Shown in pieces: positions 1-5,337 of a stretch of DNA of 13,748 nt; position 1 is the first letter of the stretch; each line of letters opens with the position of its first letter. The notes under the pieces are model-generated. The model made no database searches. It worked only from the letters and a program-made list of their open reading frames with translations, and was not told the origin of the DNA. Both the position numbers and the translations under genes were made by a program. Where the stretch lies: positions 1 through 13,748 of the forward strand of contig CAZKGO010000122.1 of NCBI GenBank assembly GCA_964552235.1, read 5' to 3'. The DNA is from CAVTHK01 sp964552235 (lineage in GTDB: Bacteria; Spirochaetota; Spirochaetia; SZUA-6; CAVTHK01).

Positions 1-104
1 CCGTACGCCGCTGCCCTCCAGGTCCTCGATGGCGACGCCGCGCGCGCAGGCTGGCCCGCGCCCGCGGCGTCGCCATCGGGGACCTGGAGGGCAGCGGCGT
101 ACGG
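1..104. repeat. 42-bp inverted repeat at window edge (probable fold-back artefact)
   Basis: Bases 1-42 are the reverse complement of 63-104 with one mismatch (A29 against G78), separated by a 20-base spacer. The right arm is normal coding sequence of the E2 gene: it encodes the end of the peripheral subunit-binding domain (VAIGDLEGSGVRG). The left arm, read in the same frame, gives only an Arg/Pro-rich stretch with no family resemblance. A long near-perfect inverted repeat that lies exactly at a contig edge and breaks a reading frame is more easily explained by a chimeric or fold-back read than by biology. A genuine cruciform or rearrangement breakpoint cannot be excluded. Confidence 0.85.
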
Positions 105-800
105 GGCATGGTCACCGAAGCCGACGTCGAGGGTGCGGCCCGGACCGCGGGCGGGAGGGCGCCGGACCTGCGCCGGATTACCGCCGAGCGAACCGCGCGC
201 AGCAAGCGCGAGGTTCCCCACTTCTACCTCACGGTGGAGGCGGATTTCGCCGCCGTCCGGGCCTGGCGCGCGGCAGCGCCGGCTCCCGCGCCCGGCTACA
301 CCGAGTTCGTGGTCAAGGCGTGCGCCCGGGCTCTGCGCGAGCAGCCGCATCTCAACCGCTGCTGGCGCGACGGCCGCGTCGAGCAGATGGCCGCGATCGC
401 CGTCGGCATCGCGGTCGAGGTCCCGGACGGGATCCTGGTCCCGGCCCTGGAGGACCCCGACCGGCTGCCGCTGACTGCGCTGCACCAGCGCGTGGGCGAG
501 GCGATCGAGGCCGCGCGGGGCGGCCGGGTCCGCGCGGGCAGCGTCAGGAGCCTGGTGGTCTCGAACCTCGGGATGTTCGGCATCGACCAGTTCCACGCCA
601 TCATCGACGCTCCCGATCCCATGATCCTGGCCGTCGGGGCCGTGCGTGACCGGGTGGTGGCCGTGGGCGGGGCTGTCGTCGTGCGGCCGACCGCCCTGCT
701 CACCCTCTCGGCCGACCACCGCGTCCTCGACGGGGCCCCTGCAGCCCGATTCCTCGCCAGGGTGCGCGGCCTGCTCGAGAACCCGGGAGAGCTCGCATGA
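3..800 (+). CDS. 2-oxoacid dehydrogenase E2 (dihydrolipoyl acyltransferase), 5'-partial
   Basis: This is the C-terminal part of an E2 subunit of a pyruvate- or other 2-oxoacid-dehydrogenase complex, which moves an acyl group from lipoyl-lysine to CoA in the cytoplasm. The frame opens with the E3/peripheral-subunit-binding domain (ARRLARARGVAIGDLEG from about base 42, then VTEADVE). A catalytic domain follows, starting LRRITAERTARSK. The catalytic motif DHRVLDG lies near the C-terminus (His and Asp at residues 204 and 208 counted from the ATG at 108), preceded by SNLGMFGIDQFHAIIDAPDP, as in this family. The lipoyl domain is outside the window. The frame is open to base 3, but bases 1-42 are probably artefactual. 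The ATG at 108 lies inside the binding domain and is not the true start. The stop overlaps the next ATG (ATGA), suggesting translational coupling. The substrate (pyruvate, branched-chain or other) cannot be told from this part. Confidence 0.9.
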   Translation, partial: VRRCPPGPRWRRRARRLARARGVAIGDLEGSGVRGMVTEADVEGAARTAGGRAPDLRRITAERTARSKREVPHFYLTVEADFAAVRAWRAAAPAPAPGYTEFVVKACARALREQPHLNRCWRDGRVEQMAAIAVGIAVEVPDGILVPALEDPDRLPLTALHQRVGEAIEAARGGRVRAGSVRSLVVSNLGMFGIDQFHAIIDAPDPMILAVGAVRDRVVAVGGAVVVRPTALLTLSADHRVLDGAPAARFLARVRGLLENPGELA

Positions 801-1201
801 AGAGGACCGTTCTCACGATCGAGACGGCCGCGAAGGCCGAGGTGGTCAACGTCACCGAGGCCGTGGCGGCAGCGGTGTCGGGGCTCGGCGACGGTCTGGT
901 GGTGCTGCACACGCCGCACACGACCGCTGCGCTGCTGATCGGCGAGGACGACACGGAGCTGCGGCGCGACATCCTAAAGGCCGCCGCCCGCTGGCTCGAG
1001 CCGCTGAGGCCCTTCGAGCACATCCGCAGCGACAACCCGAACACGGAGGCTCACCTGATGAGCTCCGTCTTCGGCGTGAACCTCACGCTCACGCTCCAGG
1101 GAGGCAGGCTCGCGCTCGGCCGGTACCAGAACCTGATGCTGCTGGAAATGGACGGCCCGAAGAAGCGCGAGATCTGGCTGACGGTCCTGGCCGCGCCCTG
1201 A
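797..1201 (+). CDS. YjbQ / UPF0047 family protein (secondary thiamine-phosphate synthase-like)
   Basis: The 134-residue product has the usual length of the YjbQ family and is a small single-domain cytoplasmic protein. Diagnostic motifs are HTPHTTAALLIGEDD (about residues 37-51), DNPNTEAHLMSS in the middle, and GRLALGRYQN followed by EMDGPKKREIW near the end. E. coli YjbQ has weak thiamine-phosphate synthase activity, hence the common database name; the physiological role of most members is unknown, so only the family is asserted here. The ATG overlaps the stop of the E2 gene in the sequence ATGA, so the two are probably co-translated. That link to a 2-oxoacid dehydrogenase, a thiamine-diphosphate-using complex through its E1, is suggestive but could be chance. 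The gene is convergent with the CBS-domain gene. Confidence 0.9.
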   Translation: MKRTVLTIETAAKAEVVNVTEAVAAAVSGLGDGLVVLHTPHTTAALLIGEDDTELRRDILKAAARWLEPLRPFEHIRSDNPNTEAHLMSSVFGVNLTLTLQGGRLALGRYQNLMLLEMDGPKKREIWLTVLAAP

Positions 1202-1215
1202 GGCAGGCCGGACGC

Positions 1216-1253
1216 CGGCGGCCCCCCCGGGGCGGCCGCGCCTCGGGCCGCCG
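1216..1253. terminator. GC-rich inverted repeat between convergent genes
   Basis: CGGCGGCCC at 1216-1224 pairs perfectly with GGGCCGCCG at 1245-1253 across a 20-base, itself GC-rich, loop. It fills most of the 55-base gap between the yjbQ-like stop and the CBS gene stop, so it could end transcription from both sides. There is no U-tract on either side, so it is not a classical intrinsic terminator, and GC-rich DNA gives such stems easily. Confidence 0.35.
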
Positions 1254-1256
1254 CCG

Positions 1257-1700
1257 TCAGCTCACGATCGGGTAGGAGCCGAGGATGTAGTCGCGCAGCG
1301 CCTTGTTCTCGAAGTCCGCGTCCTTGAGCTGGGCCCTCACGACGTCTCTCATCGACAGCAGCCCGAGCAGCCTGTTGCCTTCGAAGACCGGCAGGTGGCG
1401 CACCTTGTTTTCGGTGAACACCGACATCGCGTAGTCGAGGGAGTCCGTGGCGTGGGCAATGAGCAGCCGCTCCCGCGGAGTCATGATGTCCCGCACCTTT
1501 TTGGAGCGCACCCCCGCCGGCAGGTTCCTCAGCACGTCGCGTTCCGTGATGATCCCCCCGAGCGTCCGGTCTTCGGAGGTCACCAGGAGCGCGCCGACGT
1601 TCAGGCGGTTCATCTCCTTGACCGCTTTCATCACGGAATCTTCCGCGCTGACGGTGTAGATCTCGGGGCCACGTTCGCTGAGGATGTCGCCGACGGTCAT
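1257..1700 (-). CDS. CBS-domain protein (two tandem CBS motifs)
   Basis: The 147-residue protein is almost entirely a CBS pair (Bateman module), which typically binds adenine nucleotides and acts as an energy or ligand sensor. CBS1 covers about residues 3-62, ending GGIITERDVLR; it is followed by VRDIMTPRERLL and CBS2 at about 70-130, with VRHLPVFEGNRLLGLLSMRDVV. No catalytic domain is fused, so it probably works by binding another protein, or by regulating one encoded elsewhere. The frame extends upstream to 1781, but the ATG at 1700 is chosen because AGGAGG lies six bases before it and the residues upstream are not CBS-like. A good promoter lies within that upstream extension, supporting the shorter start. 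The target is unknown. Confidence 0.9.
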   Translation of the reverse strand: MTVGDILSERGPEIYTVSAEDSVMKAVKEMNRLNVGALLVTSEDRTLGGIITERDVLRNLPAGVRSKKVRDIMTPRERLLIAHATDSLDYAMSVFTENKVRHLPVFEGNRLLGLLSMRDVVRAQLKDADFENKALRDYILGSYPIVS

Positions 1701-1716
1701 GAGCGCCTCCTTGACC

Positions 1717-1732
1717 GCAGCCTTGCGGCTGC
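1717..1732 (-). other. 5'-leader hairpin of the CBS gene
   Basis: On the minus strand GCAGCC-GCAA-GGCTGC forms a 6-bp stem with a GNRA-type tetraloop, ending seven bases before the AGGAGG Shine-Dalgarno of the CBS gene. Read on the plus strand, the same stem is followed by CCTTTTT at 1733-1739, which looks like an intrinsic terminator that would stop antisense transcripts. Either reading is possible and neither is proven. Confidence 0.35.
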
Positions 1733-1751
1733 CCTTTTTGTTCGCGCTCCC

Positions 1752-1781
1752 AGTATAGAGAGCCGCAGCGCGATTGTGCAA
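1752..1781 (-). promoter_or_regulatory. sigma70-like promoter of the CBS gene
   Basis: On the minus strand TTGCAC (1776-1781) and TATACT (1752-1757) are separated by 18 bases, a near-consensus -35/-10 pair. Transcription would start near 1745 and give a leader of about 45 bases before the ATG at 1700. It lies wholly in the gap after the methyltransferase stop, so the CBS gene can be expressed independently of that gene. Confidence 0.65.
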
Positions 1782-1795
1782 CCCCGCGCGCCCGC

Positions 1796-2875
1796 TCAGA
1801 ACAGCTCACCCTGGGCGAAGCGCGTCACGTCGGCCCGCTCGTAGAGGGCGCGGTAGACCCCGGCGGCGACCCGCTCGACCGCCGAGACGGCGAGGAGCTC
1901 CATCTCCCGCTCCTGGCTGGTGGTCACCGCGAACCCGTGCACCGCGTTCCAGTGGCGCAGCTTGCGGCCGCGGCCGGCCGCCGAATCGACGAATTCCAGG
2001 TGGGCCCTCAGCCGGGCGCTCGCCAGATCCGCAGCCCGCTGCCGCATCCCCCCGATGCCCTGCTCGGCGTCGGCCAGCATCCCCGCCTCAATCTCGACGC
2101 CGACGGAGCTGCGGCCTGCGGCGAGGGCGGCGAACGACGTGGTTCCGGTGCCGCAGAAAGGATCGAGCACGGCATCGCCGTAGATCGAGAACATGAGCAC
2201 CAGCCGGTAGGGGATCAGGAGCGGGAAGGCGGCGCTGCGCCGCCTCTCGATTCCCGGTTCGGTGCTCTGCCTCGCGCCGCGCACGTCCCACTGGTCGCTG
2301 AACCAGTGGTTGCGCTCTTCCCAGAAGAAGGCGCTGCGCCTGCGCCCTGCGGCCTCGGCCTCGTCGAAGCGCCTCTTTCCGCCCTTGCGCAGGATCAGGA
2401 TGTGCTCGTGCTCGAGGGTCACGTAGGCGCCCGCCGGCAGCATGCCCGATCCCATGAACTTGTTGGGCGCGTTGGTGGGCTTTCGCCATATCAGCGACGG
2501 CAGGGACACGAGGCCCAGCCGCAGGCAGCTTTCCAGGATGCGGGCGTGATTGTCGAAGAGCTGGAACTCGCCGCCGATGCTGCGCACCGCGTCGCCCACA
2601 TTGATGCAGGCGATGCCGCCCGGCATCAGCAGGCGCGCCACCTGGCGCCAGGTCGGCTCGAGGGTGCGGTGCATCAGGTCAAAGGCGCTGCGGCCGTCGC
2701 CGGAGGCGAGGGCCGCAGCGATCACCGGATCGGCTGCGCAGAAGGCGTCGTCCCACATCTCGATCATGGGGTAGGGCGGCGACGTGATGACGAGGGCAAA
2801 GCTCGCCTCCGGCAGCGTCGCCAGGATGTCCGCCGAGCCGTGCAGGAAACGGTGCGTGGTCTCGAGAGCAGGCAC
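1796..2875 (-). CDS. Site-specific DNA methyltransferase, beta class (N4-C or N6-A)
   Basis: The 359-residue protein transfers methyl from S-adenosylmethionine to an amino group of cytosine or adenine in DNA. Motif order identifies the beta class: catalytic motif IV (TSPPYPM, SPPY at residues 32-35) is N-terminal, and the AdoMet-binding motif I (DPFCGTGTT, 238-246) is C-terminal, preceded by AFPLLIPYRLVLMFS and followed by GVEIE. SPPY rather than DPPY is the form common in N4-cytosine enzymes, so m4C is slightly favoured. The region between (KPTNAPNKFMGSGMLP and a basic stretch near 165-185) probably contains target recognition. The start is GTG at 2875 with GGGGAG five bases before it, partly inside a hairpin. 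No restriction endonuclease or specificity subunit is adjacent, so it may be an orphan methylase. The target sequence is unknown. Confidence 0.9.
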   Translation of the reverse strand: MPALETTHRFLHGSADILATLPEASFALVITSPPYPMIEMWDDAFCAADPVIAAALASGDGRSAFDLMHRTLEPTWRQVARLLMPGGIACINVGDAVRSIGGEFQLFDNHARILESCLRLGLVSLPSLIWRKPTNAPNKFMGSGMLPAGAYVTLEHEHILILRKGGKRRFDEAEAAGRRRSAFFWEERNHWFSDQWDVRGARQSTEPGIERRRSAAFPLLIPYRLVLMFSIYGDAVLDPFCGTGTTSFAALAAGRSSVGVEIEAGMLADAEQGIGGMRQRAADLASARLRAHLEFVDSAAGRGRKLRHWNAVHGFAVTTSQEREMELLAVSAVERVAAGVYRALYERADVTRFAQGELF

Positions 2876-2883
2876 GATGGCTC

Positions 2884-2904
2884 CCCGGGCGCGCGGCGCC
2901 CGGG
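2884..2904 (-). promoter_or_regulatory. 9-bp hairpin overlapping the methyltransferase ribosome-binding site
   Basis: CCCGGGCGC (2884-2892) and GCGCCCGGG (2896-2904) are perfect inverted repeats with a three-base loop. On the minus strand the 3' arm ends in the GGG that begins the GGGGAG Shine-Dalgarno of the GTG-started methyltransferase, so in RNA the stem would partly hide the ribosome-binding site. In DNA it could equally be a dyad operator. Confidence 0.45.
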
Positions 2905-2962
2905 ATGATGATAGGCGAACGGCGCCGCCGATGCCAGTGCGGCCAGGCCGGCGGCGGCGGCG

Positions 2963-2991
2963 TTGACAGCGCAGGGGGCTTTCGTTAGGGT
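2963..2991 (+). promoter_or_regulatory. Putative promoter of the phosphofructokinase gene
   Basis: A perfect TTGACA (-35, 2963-2968) is followed after exactly 17 bases by TAGGGT (2986-2991), which keeps the T-A---T of a -10 element. It lies in the divergent gap between the minus-strand methyltransferase and the plus-strand phosphofructokinase. The predicted start, near 2998, leaves a long leader of nearly 190 bases. Confidence 0.5.
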
Positions 2992-3186
2992 TCGTCCTCG
3001 GAGAGGAACCGGGCCCCGCGGCGCGGCCCGCCTGGCCGCCGCGCCCATCGCCGATGGGGTTCCGGCAGCGAAGCGCCGAGATCCTGCACAGCCGCCGCCT
3101 CGAGAGCGCCCGCAGCCCGGTGGAGGCAGCAGGGATCGAGGCGCTCGAAGCGGCCCCCGAATCAAGGCAGACAGGAGGATCGCAAG
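2992..3186 (+). other. Long untranslated leader of the phosphofructokinase gene, possible structure
   Basis: No gene is supported here. The stretch can fold into a small three-way arrangement: GGAACC (3005-3010) with GGTTCC (3058-3063) as the closing stem, GGGCC/GGCCC (3011-3015 with 3025-3029) and CCCATC/GATGGG (3044-3049 with 3053-3058, sharing one base with the closing stem). It matches no riboswitch class I recognise. The AGGAGG ribosome-binding site lies eight bases before the ATG at 3187. Confidence 0.3.
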
Positions 3187-4413
3187 ATGGTCAAGGGCAA
3201 CTGCATCGTGGCACAGAGCGGCGGCCCCACGGCCGTGATCAACGCCAGCGCCTGCGGCGTGATCCAGGAGGCGTTCAAGCACAAGGAGATCACCGGCGTC
3301 TATGCGGCGCACAACGGCATCCTCGGCGTGCTGAACGACCAGATCTACGACTTGGGCAAGGAAGACCCCCGCGACATCGAAGGGCTGAAGACCAGCCCCG
3401 CCTCGGCCCTCGGCTCCTGCCGCCACAAGGTCAAGAAGGACGAGGAGTTCGCCCGCATCCTCGAGGTGTTCCGCAGGCACGGCGTCCGCTACTTCTTCTA
3501 CGCCGGCGGCAACGACTCGCAGGACACGGCCGACAAGGTCAACAAGCTGGCCGTGCGGGAGGGCTACGAGCTGGTCTGCATCGGGGTGCCCAAGACGATC
3601 GACAACGACCTCGCCTGGACCGATCACTGCCCCGGCTACGGCAGCGTGATCAAGTACCTGGCCACCATGACCATGGAGGCGGGCCGCGACACCGAGGCGA
3701 TGTACACCACCGACACCGTCAACGTGATCGAGGCGATGGGCCGCAACGCCGGCTGGATCGCGGCGGGAACGGCCCTGGCCCGCAGGGACGAGGAGGACGC
3801 GCCGCACATGATCCTCCTGCCGGAGGCGCCCTTCGACCGGGACAAGTTCAAGGCCCGGGTCGATTACTATCTCAGGAAGATCGGCCGCTGCGTGATCGTC
3901 GTCTCGGAGGGCACCCGGAACCCCGACGGCACCTACATCGCCGAGCAAAAGGGCGACTTCGCGAAGGACGCATTCGGGCACACCCAGCTCGGCGGTGCGG
4001 CCTTCTTCATCAAGGACCTGGTCGAGCGGGAGATCAAGGTCAAGGCGCGCTTCGCGATCCCGTCGACGATCCAGCGCACGGGCATCCACTTCGCGTCGCT
4101 CACCGATTCGAACGAGGCCTACATGGTGGGCCAGCGGGCGGTGCAGCTGGCGCTGCAGGGGGTCAGCGGCAAGATGGTGAGCCTGGAGCGGGTGTCCAGC
4201 GACCCCTACCGCTGCGAGACCGGGACCGTGGACCTGGCCAAGGTGGCCAACGGCGAGAAGAAGCTGCCCAGGGAGTGGATCGGCTCCGACGGATTCTCGC
4301 TCACCGCCGACTTCGACCGCTACGCGCGGCCCCTGATCCAGGGCGAGGTCAAGCCGGTGATCGAGGGCGGGCTGCCGCGCTTTGTGCGGCTGCGCAAGAG
4401 CTGGGTCAGGTAG
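3187..4413 (+). CDS. 6-phosphofructokinase, probably pyrophosphate-dependent
   Basis: The 408-residue enzyme phosphorylates fructose 6-phosphate to fructose 1,6-bisphosphate; PPi-dependent forms are reversible and serve glycolysis and gluconeogenesis. Visible motifs are AQSGGPTAVINAS (9-21), YAGGNDSQDT (105-114), PKTIDND (135-141, catalytic Asp139) and MGRNAGWIAAG (184-194). Two positions that separate donors in the PFK family read as PPi type: Asp110 where ATP enzymes have Gly (E. coli Gly104) and Lys136 where they have Gly (Gly124). Asn109 replaces the usual Asp of GGDxS; I recall this GGNDS form from a bacterial PFK subgroup. Start ATG with AGGAGG at 8-base spacing. It lies upstream of the uronate genes on the same strand but has its own promoter; the 69-base gap and internal TATAAT suggest only partial co-transcription. 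PPi use is inferred from residues. Confidence 0.92.
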   Translation: MVKGNCIVAQSGGPTAVINASACGVIQEAFKHKEITGVYAAHNGILGVLNDQIYDLGKEDPRDIEGLKTSPASALGSCRHKVKKDEEFARILEVFRRHGVRYFFYAGGNDSQDTADKVNKLAVREGYELVCIGVPKTIDNDLAWTDHCPGYGSVIKYLATMTMEAGRDTEAMYTTDTVNVIEAMGRNAGWIAAGTALARRDEEDAPHMILLPEAPFDRDKFKARVDYYLRKIGRCVIVVSEGTRNPDGTYIAEQKGDFAKDAFGHTQLGGAAFFIKDLVEREIKVKARFAIPSTIQRTGIHFASLTDSNEAYMVGQRAVQLALQGVSGKMVSLERVSSDPYRCETGTVDLAKVANGEKKLPREWIGSDGFSLTADFDRYARPLIQGEVKPVIEGGLPRFVRLRKSWVR

Positions 4414-4430
4414 CTCGGCGGCACGGCCGC

Positions 4431-4467
4431 TGGCGGCAACGTCGTCGCGCCGCTATAATGGGCGGCG
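4431..4467 (+). promoter_or_regulatory. Putative promoter/operator of the uronate genes
   Basis: A perfect TATAAT -10 element lies at 4454-4459, with only a poor -35 match 17 bases upstream (TGGCGG, 4431-4436), as expected for an activator-dependent promoter. The -10 is framed by an inverted repeat, CGCCGC (4448-4453) and GCGGCG (4462-4467), which could be a regulator site. Transcription would begin about 4466, with the GGAGG site at 4472-4476 and the ATG at 4483. ATGAGATGA at 4478-4486 contains a two-codon ORF (ATG AGA TGA) overlapping the real start. Confidence 0.5.
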
Positions 4468-4482
4468 TCCCGGAGGAATGAG

Positions 4483-5301
4483 ATGAGCTTTGTCGATCAG
4501 ATGTTCGACGTCACGAGCAAGACCGTGATCATCACCGGAGGCGGGGGCGCCATCGCCGGGGGGTTCTCCGAGGCGTTGCTCAAGGCGGGGGCCAGGGTGG
4601 CGCTGTGGGACATCGCGCCGGACGCCCTCGAAGCCGCCCGCAAGCGGCTCGGCGAGCTCACCGGCAAGAGCGCCAACGTCCAGTGCGTCAAGGTCGACGC
4701 CATGGACGAGGCCTCGGTGGCGGCTGCCGTCGCCGAGACCGAGAAGGGGCTCGGCGTGCCCAACGCCCTCATCAACGCGGCGGGCGGCAACCGGGGCAAG
4801 TGCCCGTTCGTCGAGACCGACATGAAGCTGTTCGACTTCGTCATGCGGCTGAACATCGTCGCGGGTCTGATGGTGCCGACCAAGATCGTGGCCAGGTACT
4901 GGATCGAGCGCAAGATCAAGGGCGCGATCGTGAACATGGCGTCGATGAACAGCTATCTGCCGCTCTCGGGCATCTGGGCCTACAGCGCGGCCAAGGCCGG
5001 CGTTCTGAACCTCACGCAGGCCTGCGCCAAGGAGTTCGCGCCCCACGGCATCCGGGTCAACGCGATCGCGCCGGGGTTCTTCATCGGGAAGCAGAACAAG
5101 GACCTGCTCATCAAGAACGAGGCCACCGGCGAGCTCACCGACCGCGGCAAGAGCATCATCGCGCGCACGCCCTTTGGCCGCTTCGGGCAGGCCGAGGAGC
5201 TGGCGGGGACCCTCCTGTTCCTGCTCAGCGACAAGGCCGCCAGCTTCGTCACGGGCGTGAGCGTACCCGTCGACGGCGGCTACCTGATCGACAACATCTA
5301 G
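4483..5301 (+). CDS. uxuB: SDR-family mannonate oxidoreductase (fructuronate reductase, UxuB function)
   Basis: This 272-residue short-chain dehydrogenase most likely reduces D-fructuronate to D-mannonate in the cytoplasm. SDR features are a Rossmann glycine motif TGGGGAIAGG (18-27), Asp43 at the end of strand 2 (favouring NAD(H)), INAAGG (97-102), and the catalytic Ser154, Tyr167 and Lys171 (AYSAAKAG). The segment PGFFIGKQNKDLL (198-210) resembles the PGFF-x-x-x-QN-x-x-LL signature I associate with bacterial SDR mannonate oxidoreductases, which are unrelated to the longer E. coli UxuB. The glycine motif has Ala at two usual Gly positions. GGAGG lies six bases before the ATG. It is followed closely by uxaE and uxaC, which supply its substrate, and this context is the main ground for the substrate assignment. 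A gluconate or other sugar-acid dehydrogenase is the alternative. Confidence 0.85.
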   Translation: MSFVDQMFDVTSKTVIITGGGGAIAGGFSEALLKAGARVALWDIAPDALEAARKRLGELTGKSANVQCVKVDAMDEASVAAAVAETEKGLGVPNALINAAGGNRGKCPFVETDMKLFDFVMRLNIVAGLMVPTKIVARYWIERKIKGAIVNMASMNSYLPLSGIWAYSAAKAGVLNLTQACAKEFAPHGIRVNAIAPGFFIGKQNKDLLIKNEATGELTDRGKSIIARTPFGRFGQAEELAGTLLFLLSDKAASFVTGVSVPVDGGYLIDNI

Positions 5302-5323
5302 AGCGCAGCTGCGCTCGCGAGCG
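5301..5323 (+). repeat. Overlapping palindromes between uxuB and uxaE
   Basis: GAGCGCAGCTGCGCTC (5301-5316) is a perfect 16-base palindrome beginning at the last base of the uxuB stop codon. It overlaps a second perfect palindrome, CGCTCGCGAGCG (5312-5323). In RNA the two would be mutually exclusive hairpins just before the GAGGAG ribosome-binding site of uxaE. They could tune relative expression or mark a processing site; no protein-binding family is recognised. Confidence 0.45.
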
Positions 5324-5337
5324 AAAGAGGAGCCACG

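Noticed and set aside
29..649. A plus-strand Arg/Gly-rich open frame overlapping the E2 gene
   Set aside because: Low-complexity frame; the E2 catalytic motif DHRVLDG and its surroundings are in the other frame.
1701..1781. Longer N-terminus for the CBS protein (27 extra residues)
   Set aside because: A good promoter and AGGAGG site fall inside this extension, and the extra residues are not CBS-like. The ATG at 1700 is better supported.
2941..2962. GCC/GGC-rich run (gcggcggcggcg) as a possible microsatellite
   Set aside because: Too short, and expected in DNA of this composition.
3054..4481. A 475-codon plus-strand frame over the phosphofructokinase gene
   Set aside because: It is an Arg/Gly/Gln-rich shadow in another frame; PFK motifs are continuous in the 3187 frame.
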